Below are positions 9,650 through 17,461 of a stretch of DNA of 49,240 nucleotides, piece by piece. A program made the translations under genes and the position numbers. Origin of the DNA: BMS3ABIN04 sp965554225 (GTDB lineage Bacteria > Bacteroidota > Ignavibacteria > Ignavibacteriales > Melioribacteraceae). The DNA lies in assembly GCA_965554225.1 (NCBI GenBank), contig CBEVZC010000006.1:1-49240 (forward strand), read 5' to 3'. Each line of letters opens with the position of its first letter. Within the stretch, counting starts at the first letter, position 1. The notes under the pieces were generated by a model that made no database searches, was not told the origin of the DNA, and saw only the letters and a list, made by a program, of their open reading frames with translations.

Positions 9650-10303
9650 ATGAAAAGCACAAAACATGATTCGCAAAAAGACAAGCAGATAAATGAATAT
9701 AAAAAACATGACGAAGAACATTCGAAACATAGAACAAAAAAGAGTTCTGGCGAAAAGAAAGAACTGAAAAAAATTGAAGCAAAATTAGAAGAAACTTTAG
9801 AAAAACTAAGTCAGCTGGAAAAAGATAATCAAGAACTCAAAGATTCGCTGCTGAGAAAAGTTGCCGAATTTGAGAATTATAAACGCCGTACGGAAAAAGA
9901 TCAGCTCAACTTTCTTGAATACGCTGCAGAATCTTTTATTATAAAAATATTACCAATATACGATGACCTCAATAGATCGATTGAACATCTTGATGAGGCT
10001 AAGGATATCAATTCCATTAAACAGGGACTAAAATTAGTATTAGAGAAATTTAAGAAAACTTTAGAGGACCAAGGCATAAAAAAAATTGAAGCAAAAGACA
10101 AGGAATTCGATTTTAATTACCACGAAGCTTTAATGCAGCAAAATTCCGATGATGTACCTCCGAATACGGTTCTACAGGAGGTCGAACCGGGTTATATGTA
10201 TAAAGATAAAGTAATTAGACATTCTAAAGTTATTGTGAGTCAGGATAACGAAGAACAATCCAAAAAGGTTTCATCTGAAAAGGAAGATGAGAACTCTAAC
10301 TAA
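9650..10303 (+). CDS. grpE: Nucleotide exchange factor GrpE
   Basis: GrpE releases ADP from DnaK. The 217-residue protein has a very charged, probably disordered N-terminus (about 1-40), then a long coiled coil (about 40-90) containing LLRKVAEFENYKRRTEKD. The four-helix and beta-wing domains follow, including NYHEALMQQ and the terminal beta segment PGYMYKDKVIRHSKVIVSQ. Another acidic tail follows. It lies between hrcA and dnaJ with short gaps. dnaK is not between grpE and dnaJ, so the main partner is encoded outside this window. Confidence 0.96.
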   Translation: MKSTKHDSQKDKQINEYKKHDEEHSKHRTKKSSGEKKELKKIEAKLEETLEKLSQLEKDNQELKDSLLRKVAEFENYKRRTEKDQLNFLEYAAESFIIKILPIYDDLNRSIEHLDEAKDINSIKQGLKLVLEKFKKTLEDQGIKKIEAKDKEFDFNYHEALMQQNSDDVPPNTVLQEVEPGYMYKDKVIRHSKVIVSQDNEEQSKKVSSEKEDENSN

Positions 10304-10330
10304 TTATTGAAAAGGAGTAGGAATACGTAA

Positions 10331-11455
10331 ATGGAGAAAAGAGATTATTACGAAGTTTTAGGAGTTTCAAAAACTGCTTCCGCAGATGAAATTAAGAAAG
10401 CATATAGAAAATTAGCAATGAAATATCATCCGGATAGAAATCCTGGAGATAAAGAAGCGGAAGAAAAATTTAAGGAAGCTGCGGAAGCTTATGAAGTATT
10501 GAGCAATCAAGACAAAAGAGCAAAGTACGATAGATTTGGGCATAGTGGTCTTGGAGCCGGAAGTGATTTCCACGGATTTAATAATGTTAATGATATTTTT
10601 AGTCACTTTTCCGATATTTTCGGAGGCTCATTTGGCGGCGGTTCTATTTTCGATGATTTGTTTAGCGGCGGCGGTTCAGGCGGTAGAAGCGCTCATAGAG
10701 CTGCAACCGGAGCTCCGGGTTCGGATTTAAAGGTAACAATTAAATTAACACTCGAAGAAATAGCAGAAGGCGCCTCTAAAAAAATAAAATTAAAAAGATA
10801 TCATGTTTGCGACGTATGCCACGGAACCGGAGCAAGCAGTCCGTCAGCTTATAAAACATGCCCGGTTTGTAATGGCACCGGAGAAATCAGACAAGTTTCA
10901 AAATCTATTTTCGGACAATTTGTAAATATTTCCACATGTCCTAACTGTAGCGGTACCGGAAAAATCATAACAGAGCCTTGCAAAAAATGCGGTGGAACAG
11001 GCAGAGTTTACGGGGAATCAACTATCAAAATTGATATCCCATCGGGAGTTACAGATAACAGCTATATGACTCTTAGAGGAGAGGGTAATGCAGGCAAAAA
11101 CGGAGGTCCGGCCGGTGATTTAATAGTCATTTTTAGAGAAATTCCGCACAAAGATTTTGTAAGAGACGGCGATAATATCATTTATGAATTATTTATTAGT
11201 TACCCTGAGCTTGTGATGGGAACAGAGGTGGAAGTACCAACCTTAACCGGCAGAGCTAAACTTAAAATTGAACCGGGACTAAATCCCGGTAAGTATTTAA
11301 AAATGAGAGGTAAAGGCATACAACACTTACATAGCCATGGAACCGGAGATCAACTTGTAAAGGTCAATATTCATGTTCCACAAAAACTTAATTCCCGTGA
11401 AAAGGAATTATTGAAAGAGCTTGGGAAAATGCCGCATATACAAGTTCCCAAATAA
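10331..11455 (+). CDS. dnaJ: Chaperone protein DnaJ (type I Hsp40)
   Basis: DnaJ delivers unfolded clients to DnaK and stimulates its ATPase. The 374-residue protein is complete: J domain with the essential HPD at 33-35, then a Gly/Phe-rich linker (about 70-120). Four zinc motifs follow: CDVCHGTG (160-167), CPVCNGTG (177-184), CPNCSGTG (203-210) and CKKCGGTG (217-224). The C-terminal substrate-binding domains are last. AAAGGAGTAG precedes the ATG. It is the third gene of hrcA-grpE-dnaJ. All eight zinc cysteines are present, so full function is expected. Confidence 0.97.
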   Translation: MEKRDYYEVLGVSKTASADEIKKAYRKLAMKYHPDRNPGDKEAEEKFKEAAEAYEVLSNQDKRAKYDRFGHSGLGAGSDFHGFNNVNDIFSHFSDIFGGSFGGGSIFDDLFSGGGSGGRSAHRAATGAPGSDLKVTIKLTLEEIAEGASKKIKLKRYHVCDVCHGTGASSPSAYKTCPVCNGTGEIRQVSKSIFGQFVNISTCPNCSGTGKIITEPCKKCGGTGRVYGESTIKIDIPSGVTDNSYMTLRGEGNAGKNGGPAGDLIVIFREIPHKDFVRDGDNIIYELFISYPELVMGTEVEVPTLTGRAKLKIEPGLNPGKYLKMRGKGIQHLHSHGTGDQLVKVNIHVPQKLNSREKELLKELGKMPHIQVPK

Positions 11456-11469
11456 CGGTAAAACAGATG

Positions 11470-11528
11470 TTCAAATAACCATTTTGAAATATTTTAATAT
11501 TTTTAAACCTTATTTAAGGCTATTTGAA
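11470..11528 (+). terminator. Weak large stem-loop after dnaJ
   Basis: The arms 11470-11480 (TTCAAATAACC) and 11518-11528 pair at 10 of 11 positions around a 37-base AT-rich loop, with TTTTA right after. The loop itself can form a small CCTTA/TAAGG hairpin. This is the only candidate for ending the hrcA operon transcript. The stem is AT-rich, so this is a tentative call. Confidence 0.3.
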
Positions 11529-11659
11529 TTTTAGACTTAGCTTTAGCTATTAATTTGATATTCTCCTTTTTGAGAAAGTATTTTAATTTAATATTTATTT
11601 ACTTAGATTTTTTATAAATTTTAGGTATTGAATCTGATTAAATTAAATAGAGTACTGAA

Positions 11660-12148
11660 ATCAAAAAATTTGAATACTTTGCTAAAAAGATTGGATTAAC
11701 GAAACAAGAATTTTCGGTATTATTGTTTTTGGTTATAAGCTTTATAGGGGGAATAATTGCGTATTATACAAAGTACAATTCTGCTTTATTGGAAGAGCCT
11801 ATATATAATTACAACCGAGAGGATAGTTTATTTAATAATGCGCAGTTGAAGGTAAATCAATTATTAACTGAAAAAAATGTTGATTCTAATACTAAACTTT
11901 CTCATTTTAGTAAGGATAAATTACATAAACGAAGCAAACAAAAGCATCTAAACACAATAATTAATATTAATACTGCCAATATTTCCACTTTAACAAAAAT
12001 TAGTGGAATTGGAATAAAAACTGCACAAAAAATAATTGAATTTCGTAATTTAAATGGAAGATTTAATTCCGTAGATGAATTACTAAAAATAAAAGGAATT
12101 GGTAAGGTTAAACTTTCTAGAATAAAAAAGTATATAACAACTGAATAA
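11660..12148 (+). CDS. ComEA-like helix-hairpin-helix DNA-binding protein with one membrane helix
   Basis: The C-terminal third holds the ComEA-type tandem HhH domain: NINTANISTLTKISGIGIKT followed by GRFNSVDELLKIKGIGKVKL. In competence, ComEA binds incoming DNA outside the inner membrane. A single membrane helix (LLFLVISFIGGIIAYY) anchors it, with a polar linker between. The frame runs upstream of the TTG at 11723 without a stop to 11651 and encodes a coherent KKFEYFAKKIGLTKQEFSVL cytoplasmic segment. The codon before AAA AAA TTT is ATC at 11660, exactly where an ATG would be expected, so I place the start there. It could be a rare AUC start, a point mutation or a sequence error. Genes for a one-helix protein and a PilM-like protein follow. 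Confidence 0.75.
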   Translation: MKKFEYFAKKIGLTKQEFSVLLFLVISFIGGIIAYYTKYNSALLEEPIYNYNREDSLFNNAQLKVNQLLTEKNVDSNTKLSHFSKDKLHKRSKQKHLNTIININTANISTLTKISGIGIKTAQKIIEFRNLNGRFNSVDELLKIKGIGKVKLSRIKKYITTE

Positions 12149-12177
12149 AACTTGCATCTTCAATGCATGGAGGGAAA

Positions 12178-12738
12178 ATGAACAAAAAGTCAGAACCTTG
12201 GTATGTACACGCTGCCTTAATAACCGTTATTTTAATATTAACTTATATTTTAATTAGAGTAGCAATTGTAGACCCTACAAAATACTTAAACGAAGAAAAA
12301 TATTATAAGACCGAATCCCATGCAAGAATGGACGATATTAAACAAGCCGAGATATTGTGGGAACAAAAACATAAAAGATTTACAGATAATCTGGACAGTT
12401 TAATCACTTTTATTAAAACGGATACTTCGATTCAGCAATTAATACACGGTATAGATACTATAACAAACCGTTCAACAAATCCATTTACCCCTTTAGTAAG
12501 CGTAGGGAAATTTGCTCCGGAATCACTAAGTCATTCTGCAAAAACATTTAGACCGTACATTTTAGAAATTGACACTTCTACTTCTTACGATACTGTTGTT
12601 AGCCCAAGAGGTAAATTTTTAAGAGTAGATACTACCGTAGTAATGGGAACACTTTATTTTGTAAAAGATCCGGATGGGTATGGAACAATCGGCGATACAA
12701 AAAATCCTGCGCTGAAGAATACTTCTTCTTGGGATTAA
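12178..12738 (+). CDS. Membrane-anchored protein of unknown function upstream of a PilM-like gene
   Basis: I chose the ATG at 12178 because GGAGGG at 12169-12174 lies just before it; the in-frame ATG at 12163 would place that ribosome site inside the coding region. The protein has about 186 residues. It has a short positively charged start, one membrane helix (ALITVILILTYILIRVAIV, about 12-30), and a periplasmic domain that begins helical (DDIKQAEILWEQKHKRFTDNL) and ends strand-rich with VKDPDGYGTIGD. The overall shape, one helix then a small periplasmic domain, recalls pilus-assembly or pseudopilin-like proteins, but I do not recognise a family. It is between the ComEA-like and PilM-like genes. 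Confidence 0.75.
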   Translation: MNKKSEPWYVHAALITVILILTYILIRVAIVDPTKYLNEEKYYKTESHARMDDIKQAEILWEQKHKRFTDNLDSLITFIKTDTSIQQLIHGIDTITNRSTNPFTPLVSVGKFAPESLSHSAKTFRPYILEIDTSTSYDTVVSPRGKFLRVDTTVVMGTLYFVKDPDGYGTIGDTKNPALKNTSSWD

Positions 12739-12746
12739 TGAAATAA

Positions 12747-13652
12747 ATGTCCTTGTTTGTTAATCACGTTGGATTTAACTTAGCAATCGACAAGCTTCAG
12801 ATTGTAGAAATAAACTTTAGAGACGGAAGGTTCCTTATTGAAAATATTGATGAGGAACCTTTTAATTATTCTTTAACTTCCACCTCAAATGAATCAGAAA
12901 TAATTGCTGCTTTGCAAAAAGCTTATAATTTAATTATTGCCAGGAAAAATCTAAATACCGATATAGTTTCTTTTGCACTTCCGGATTCTTTTTATAAGAT
13001 TGCCAAAATCCCCTTCGATGATAACTTGATGGATAAGGACTTAAACCAAATAATAAATTGGGAATTTTCCGTTCTTTTCCCTCAAGAAAATGTTAATGAT
13101 TTCCTAGTAGATAAATTTGAGTGCAGTAAAAATAAATTGATTTTCTTTGCATTAAATAAAAGAGTGGTACAAACACTCCGCAAATTTTGTTCTAGAAATA
13201 ATTTGATTTTAAAATATATTGATGATGCACATATAGCAAGCACACTAAATTTAACTATAAGCCAAGCTAACTATCAACCAAATATAATCAGTTGTTACAT
13301 TGCCGACAATTACTACTCATTAATATTTTCGAGAAACAATGTTCCGTATAAATTTAATGTCTATGATAAAAGTAAATTATTTTCTGAAGAATTCGGTATA
13401 AAAAATAGAATAGATTCGATAAAAAACTCAAGCTTATTTGATAGAAATGACAAATTTGATTTTATTATTTGGGGCGAAGAAGTAGACGCTGAACTTTGTA
13501 ATAAACTGCAGAAGATACTTGGTTATGAAATTAAGTTAGTAAATCCATTTGAAAATATGAAAGTCAATACACATTTAATAAATAACTCCCATTTAAATGA
13601 AAAATATTATAATTTCAGCTCCGCAGCAGGTTTAGCGGCAAGACTTATCTGA
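12747..13652 (+). CDS. PilM-like actin-fold protein (type IV pilus assembly type), divergent
   Basis: This 301-residue protein has no signal peptide. The stretch VSFALPDSFYKIAKIPFDD followed by INWEFSVLFPQENVNDF matches the PilM/EpsL/GspL cytoplasmic region, where PilM proteins read ALP, then K-I-P, then a helix ending before P. The rest has alternating strands as in actin-like ATPases, and ends SSAAGLAARLI, like the conserved A-x-G-L-A end of PilM. Nucleotide-binding residues are not clear, so ATP binding is uncertain. The classic partners pilN and pilO are not adjacent. It starts 9 bases after the previous gene, and its stop overlaps the rsmD start (TGATG). Confidence 0.6.
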   Translation: MSLFVNHVGFNLAIDKLQIVEINFRDGRFLIENIDEEPFNYSLTSTSNESEIIAALQKAYNLIIARKNLNTDIVSFALPDSFYKIAKIPFDDNLMDKDLNQIINWEFSVLFPQENVNDFLVDKFECSKNKLIFFALNKRVVQTLRKFCSRNNLILKYIDDAHIASTLNLTISQANYQPNIISCYIADNYYSLIFSRNNVPYKFNVYDKSKLFSEEFGIKNRIDSIKNSSLFDRNDKFDFIIWGEEVDAELCNKLQKILGYEIKLVNPFENMKVNTHLINNSHLNEKYYNFSSAAGLAARLI

Positions 13653-14200
13653 TGAGAATAATTTCAGGCAAATTCAAAGGCAGGACATTAAAAGTCCCCA
13701 ACCCCAAATATACACGTCCAACAACAGACCGTACGAAGGAATCGATATTTAATTACCTAAACAACTTAATTGACTTTAATGATATACTTGTCTGTGATAT
13801 CTACGGCGGTTCAGGTTCTTTGGGCTTGGAAGCTTTAAGTCGAGGTGCAGGTGAAGTTCATTTTGTCGAAAAAAATTATTCCGTCTCAAAAGCACTTACG
13901 CAAAATATTGAATTGGTTGGAGCCGAAGAAAGCACAAAGCTTTATAAAATGTCTGCGCTGAAATTTTCCAGCATGGAATCTCATTATAAATACGATCTCA
14001 TTTTTGCCGATCCGCCGTTTTTTAAAGATGATATTCATAAAGTAGTTAAAAATATTCTTAAAAATGATTTTTTTACAAAAAATAGTATATTTATTATTGA
14101 AAGATCAATTCAGACAAAAGAAAAGGATATTATAAATTTTAATATTCAACCTTTTAAAAGAATTGGTGACAGTTTAATTTATGAATTCAGAAACTTATAG
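13652..14200 (+). CDS. rsmD: 16S rRNA (guanine(966)-N2)-methyltransferase RsmD
   Basis: At 182 residues it has the normal RsmD length. It opens with MRIISGKFKGRTL and RPTTDRTKESIFNYL, both family signatures. SAM motif I is DIYGGSGSLGLEALSRGA (from residue 49), and the catalytic N-methyltransferase motif is FADPPF (about 118-123). RsmD methylates G966 of 16S rRNA on the small subunit. Its ATG shares one base with the upstream stop, so it is translationally coupled to the PilM-like gene. coaD follows after 57 bases, a very common rsmD-coaD pairing. Confidence 0.95.
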   Translation: MRIISGKFKGRTLKVPNPKYTRPTTDRTKESIFNYLNNLIDFNDILVCDIYGGSGSLGLEALSRGAGEVHFVEKNYSVSKALTQNIELVGAEESTKLYKMSALKFSSMESHYKYDLIFADPPFFKDDIHKVVKNILKNDFFTKNSIFIIERSIQTKEKDIINFNIQPFKRIGDSLIYEFRNL

Positions 14201-14257
14201 AAAATTGTTAACTTTATCTTACTAATAATCTTATTCGAAAAATAAACCGGAACATTT

Positions 14258-14767
14258 ATGAAACGAGTAATATACCCCGGCACTTTTGATCCCGTAACAA
14301 ACGGTCATATTGACGTAATAAAAAGAGCTACGGAATTATTTGATGAAATTGTAGTAACTGTAGCAAAAAACCCGACGAAATCTCCAATGTTTACAGTAAC
14401 CGAACGTATTGAGATGCTGGAAATCAGCCTTAAAGATATTCCGAACGTTTTTGTAGATTCATTTGACGGATTGGTTGTTGATCACGCAAAAGCGATAGGC
14501 GCTATAGGTATTATAAGGGGTTTAAGAGCTATAAGTGATTTTGAATTCGAATTTCAAATGGCGTTGATGAACAGAAAATTAAATAACGAGTTAAAGACTA
14601 TTTTCTTAATGCCGCATGAAAAATATACTTATTTAAATTCTACTATTATCAGGAATTTAGCTCAATTTAAGGGAGATGTCTCCGATTTTGTTCCTAAAAT
14701 TGTTGCCGATAAATTACTGGAAAAGAATAAAAGTCTTACTAAAAAATTTCAGGACATAAGGGATTAG
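14258..14767 (+). CDS. coaD: Phosphopantetheine adenylyltransferase (coenzyme A biosynthesis)
   Basis: CoaD transfers AMP from ATP to 4'-phosphopantetheine, giving dephospho-CoA, the penultimate step of CoA synthesis. The 169-residue protein shows the nucleotidyltransferase motif TFDPVTNGH (9-17), the substrate-binding IIRGLRAISDFEFE segment (from about 85), and YLNSTIIRNLAQFKGDVSDFVP near the C-terminus. These are all the residues expected of a working enzyme. It is the last gene of the rsmD-coaD unit and is followed 16 bases later by a strong hairpin terminator. Confidence 0.97.
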   Translation: MKRVIYPGTFDPVTNGHIDVIKRATELFDEIVVTVAKNPTKSPMFTVTERIEMLEISLKDIPNVFVDSFDGLVVDHAKAIGAIGIIRGLRAISDFEFEFQMALMNRKLNNELKTIFLMPHEKYTYLNSTIIRNLAQFKGDVSDFVPKIVADKLLEKNKSLTKKFQDIRD

Positions 14768-14783
14768 CGTTTGACCGGATATA

Positions 14784-14816
14784 AAAAAACCTTCCCCGGG
14801 AAGAGGAAGGTTTTTA
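14784..14816. terminator. Strong bidirectional Rho-independent terminator
   Basis: The stem CCTTCC (14790-14795) / GGAAGG (14805-14810) has a 9-base loop, flanked by an A run before and a T run after, so the stem can extend by A-T pairs. It lies between convergent coaD and the symporter gene and has A/T tails for both directions. Confidence 0.88.
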
Positions 14817-14831
14817 CCTTAATTAAACCAT

Positions 14832-16949
14832 TTACATTTCTTTTTCTGCTTTCAAAAATTTACCTTTTATGAACGCTCCGTCTTTAAGATTTTCCTCACT
14901 AATATATACAACCCCGTCTTTATCATGTGGTTCGCCATAAACAGAATGTATAGATTTCAAACCTCCGAGCCATGCTCTTTTATCAGAGATATAGACAAGA
15001 TCGCCCTGATCTGCAGCCATTTTTTCCATATCATTTTTAGAAAAGTTTATAACTCCATCCTCGCATTCTTTTAATACCCAATTAACCAGAACCTTCTCGC
15101 CTTCTCTTTCATTAATTTTTCCGCCCTTAAAAGCTTCTTTAACTTTTTGGATTGACCAAACCGTTAATCCTTCGGTTTGCAAAACGGGATCGTAATCAAT
15201 AAAATATGCCGACAACACAGCAACTAAGAATGCAACGATTAAAGAATAAATAAATAAAACAGTCGCACTACCTATACCAAGGGCAACCATCATAAACAAA
15301 ACAACAGCCAAAACAGTTAAAGAATAAGCAATTGCCTTGTGGTTTTCTTTTGATTTTATTTTACTCACTATCTGTCTAAACCAACCGTCTGCATATGTTA
15401 CCGCAACTCCAACTGCAGAACATACTACTAAATTATAGAACGCTCTAATATAAGTATAAGGATGATCCGCATTCATTTGTATTCCCTGTGCAAAGGGATG
15501 AATAAAAATTCCTGGGAATTTGGCTCCAAGGATCATTAGAGAAACACCGCCGAGAAAAGTAGCCATAACCGCTGCAGGTGTAAATCGTTTCCAGAAAATA
15601 CCTAAGAAAATAGCTACAACCAAAGGAGGAGTTAATGTAGAATGAAAATAGCCGTGCGCTTCGTAAACAGTTGGAAAGTTTTTAAATGCTAAAACGGAAA
15701 CTACACCGAGAATAGTAACAATAATAGAAGAATAACGTGCTGCAGACAATTCCTTTTTGTCAGTAGCTTTTTGAGTTTTTTCTTTGATTTTTAAAAACTG
15801 CTTAATGGGTCTATGAATATCATTTATATAAATAGCTGCTGTAGCATTTATCAAAGTATCCACAGTTGACATCAGCGCGGCAGTTAAAGCCGCCATTATA
15901 AATCCAAATACACCGGGACTGGAAACCACATGCGCTACAACATCAAAAATTTGGTCGGGCGAAGTGTTTGGCGGAATTATATTTGGTTGTACAACGGAAA
16001 TTGCTTTACCGATCCAACCGGCATTTCCCACAACTATAGCCGAAAGCGGCAGCATAAAAAGAATATTGAATGTAGCAGCCTTCCTTCCCTCGTCAACACT
16101 TTTTGTTGCCATAAACCGCATTATAAGTCCCATGTTCATAAAAAGGAAGCCCACGGAACCCGCAACCCCATCTTGCCAGAAAATCCCCACAAAGTTAAAA
16201 TCCGGCGGTTTATTGAAATCTGCTAGAGGTAATTTAAATGAAGTTGGTAACAAACTCCATAACCCTCCGTGAGGATGCAAGTATGCGATTCCTAAAAAGA
16301 AAAGCAAAAAACCTGCAAATAATAAAACAAACCCTTGAAGTAAGTCCGTAAAAATAACCGCTGTTTGTCCGCCGAAAGTAATATAAATTCCCGTTATGAC
16401 AGCTATAATTATTATAATTCCCATAAGAGTAGGTTGAAATTGAAAACCTATCATTGTAATGCTCTTGGGTAAAAGCGGCATAATTGCTTTACCCAAAGTC
16501 AGGAAACCAATCCCAATATATCCAATCATATATAAAAGTAAGAGAATGGTTGCCAAAAACCTGGCTGAAGGACTAAATCTTTTTTCGAAATATTCCGGAA
16601 TAGACTGAATTTTTGTATAAACAATAATAGGTAACCAGCCGAATAAGAAAAACGGGAGGAAAAACCAATCGTTTATATAAGTCATTGTAGATGAAAAGCC
16701 ATATTGAAAACCTTTAGCTGAATATTTGATAAAACTATGGCTTCCTACTCCGGTGGCAACAATTGAAAAAGCAATTAACCACCAGGTAAATCTACGACCT
16801 CCGAAAAAGAAATCTTTTGTACTTCTATTATACTTTCCAAAGTAACTTCCGAAAAGCATAATAAAAATGAAATAAACTGCCATTATAACAATATCGATAG
16901 AGGAACCGATATCGTGAAACGTTGTCTGTACTTGAGCTATTGTTCCCAT
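14832..16949 (-). CDS. Sodium:solute symporter family transporter with a C-terminal cytoplasmic extension
   Basis: This 705-residue SSS-family protein has about 13-14 membrane helices. Typical features are DFFFGGRRFTWWLIAFSIVATGVG near the N-terminus, where many SSS proteins read F-x-G-G-R, IPEYFEKRFS after helix 3, and GFIMAALTAALMSTVDTLIN in the Na+-site helix. These support a Na+-coupled uptake carrier; the solute cannot be told. After the last helix, residues 585-705 form a soluble tail (WSIQKVKEAFKGGKINE ... VVYISEENLKDG) that is not part of the basic SSS fold. It is transcribed 3 bases after a 73-residue membrane protein, probably a partner. A terminator follows. Confidence 0.9.
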   Translation of the reverse strand: MGTIAQVQTTFHDIGSSIDIVIMAVYFIFIMLFGSYFGKYNRSTKDFFFGGRRFTWWLIAFSIVATGVGSHSFIKYSAKGFQYGFSSTMTYINDWFFLPFFLFGWLPIIVYTKIQSIPEYFEKRFSPSARFLATILLLLYMIGYIGIGFLTLGKAIMPLLPKSITMIGFQFQPTLMGIIIIIAVITGIYITFGGQTAVIFTDLLQGFVLLFAGFLLFFLGIAYLHPHGGLWSLLPTSFKLPLADFNKPPDFNFVGIFWQDGVAGSVGFLFMNMGLIMRFMATKSVDEGRKAATFNILFMLPLSAIVVGNAGWIGKAISVVQPNIIPPNTSPDQIFDVVAHVVSSPGVFGFIMAALTAALMSTVDTLINATAAIYINDIHRPIKQFLKIKEKTQKATDKKELSAARYSSIIVTILGVVSVLAFKNFPTVYEAHGYFHSTLTPPLVVAIFLGIFWKRFTPAAVMATFLGGVSLMILGAKFPGIFIHPFAQGIQMNADHPYTYIRAFYNLVVCSAVGVAVTYADGWFRQIVSKIKSKENHKAIAYSLTVLAVVLFMMVALGIGSATVLFIYSLIVAFLVAVLSAYFIDYDPVLQTEGLTVWSIQKVKEAFKGGKINEREGEKVLVNWVLKECEDGVINFSKNDMEKMAADQGDLVYISDKRAWLGGLKSIHSVYGEPHDKDGVVYISEENLKDGAFIKGKFLKAEKEM

Positions 16950-16952
16950 AAT

Positions 16953-17174
16953 TTACCAGTATAATCCTAATAGTGTGAAAAAAGTGTGGAAAATTAAGAA
17001 ATAAAAATAACCGAAGATTAAAATCCTATACCAATGACGATGGCGCTTAAGCTTTAAATTGATTGCACCGCTTTTACGAATAATGATCATGCCGATCAAA
17101 AAGAATATTCCGCCAACTCCGTAAAGGTACAGGATAGGTATCCACGTATGCGTTATTGGAATCATTTTGTTCAC
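16953..17174 (-). CDS. Small two-helix membrane protein next to the symporter
   Basis: This protein of 73 residues (70 if the second Met is used) has two hydrophobic helices, about 10-30 and 50-70. A basic loop, KLKRHRHWYR, separates them and should face the cytoplasm, putting both ends outside. It stops 3 bases before the symporter ATG, so the two are co-transcribed and probably translationally coupled. Some SSS carriers are known to have small membrane subunits, such as the DUF4212 proteins, but this sequence does not look like DUF4212 to me. I infer an accessory subunit or assembly factor for the carrier. Confidence 0.7.
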   Translation of the reverse strand: MNKMIPITHTWIPILYLYGVGGIFFLIGMIIIRKSGAINLKLKRHRHWYRILIFGYFYFLIFHTFFTLLGLYW

Positions 17175-17461
17175 CTTTGTTAATTAAACATTACGTGAAG
17201 TTTAGTTGGTCTAAAAATTAAGTAAGATGCAGTTCACTTGCAAATTTTTTAATCTTGTTTTTTTACTATTTTTTATTATACATCTTTATTTTTTGTGCAA
17301 ATAAAGTTAAAAGCAGTTTTATTGCAACTGAACTTTATGGAGAAACGTAGTTCCAATATAAATTTATAAGATAAATAATTTTTGATTTTATCTTATACCT
17401 TACCTAAATTTAGAATCTTTATTTTAAATAGCAATGAACAAAATTGGAGGAATAGTTTGTT

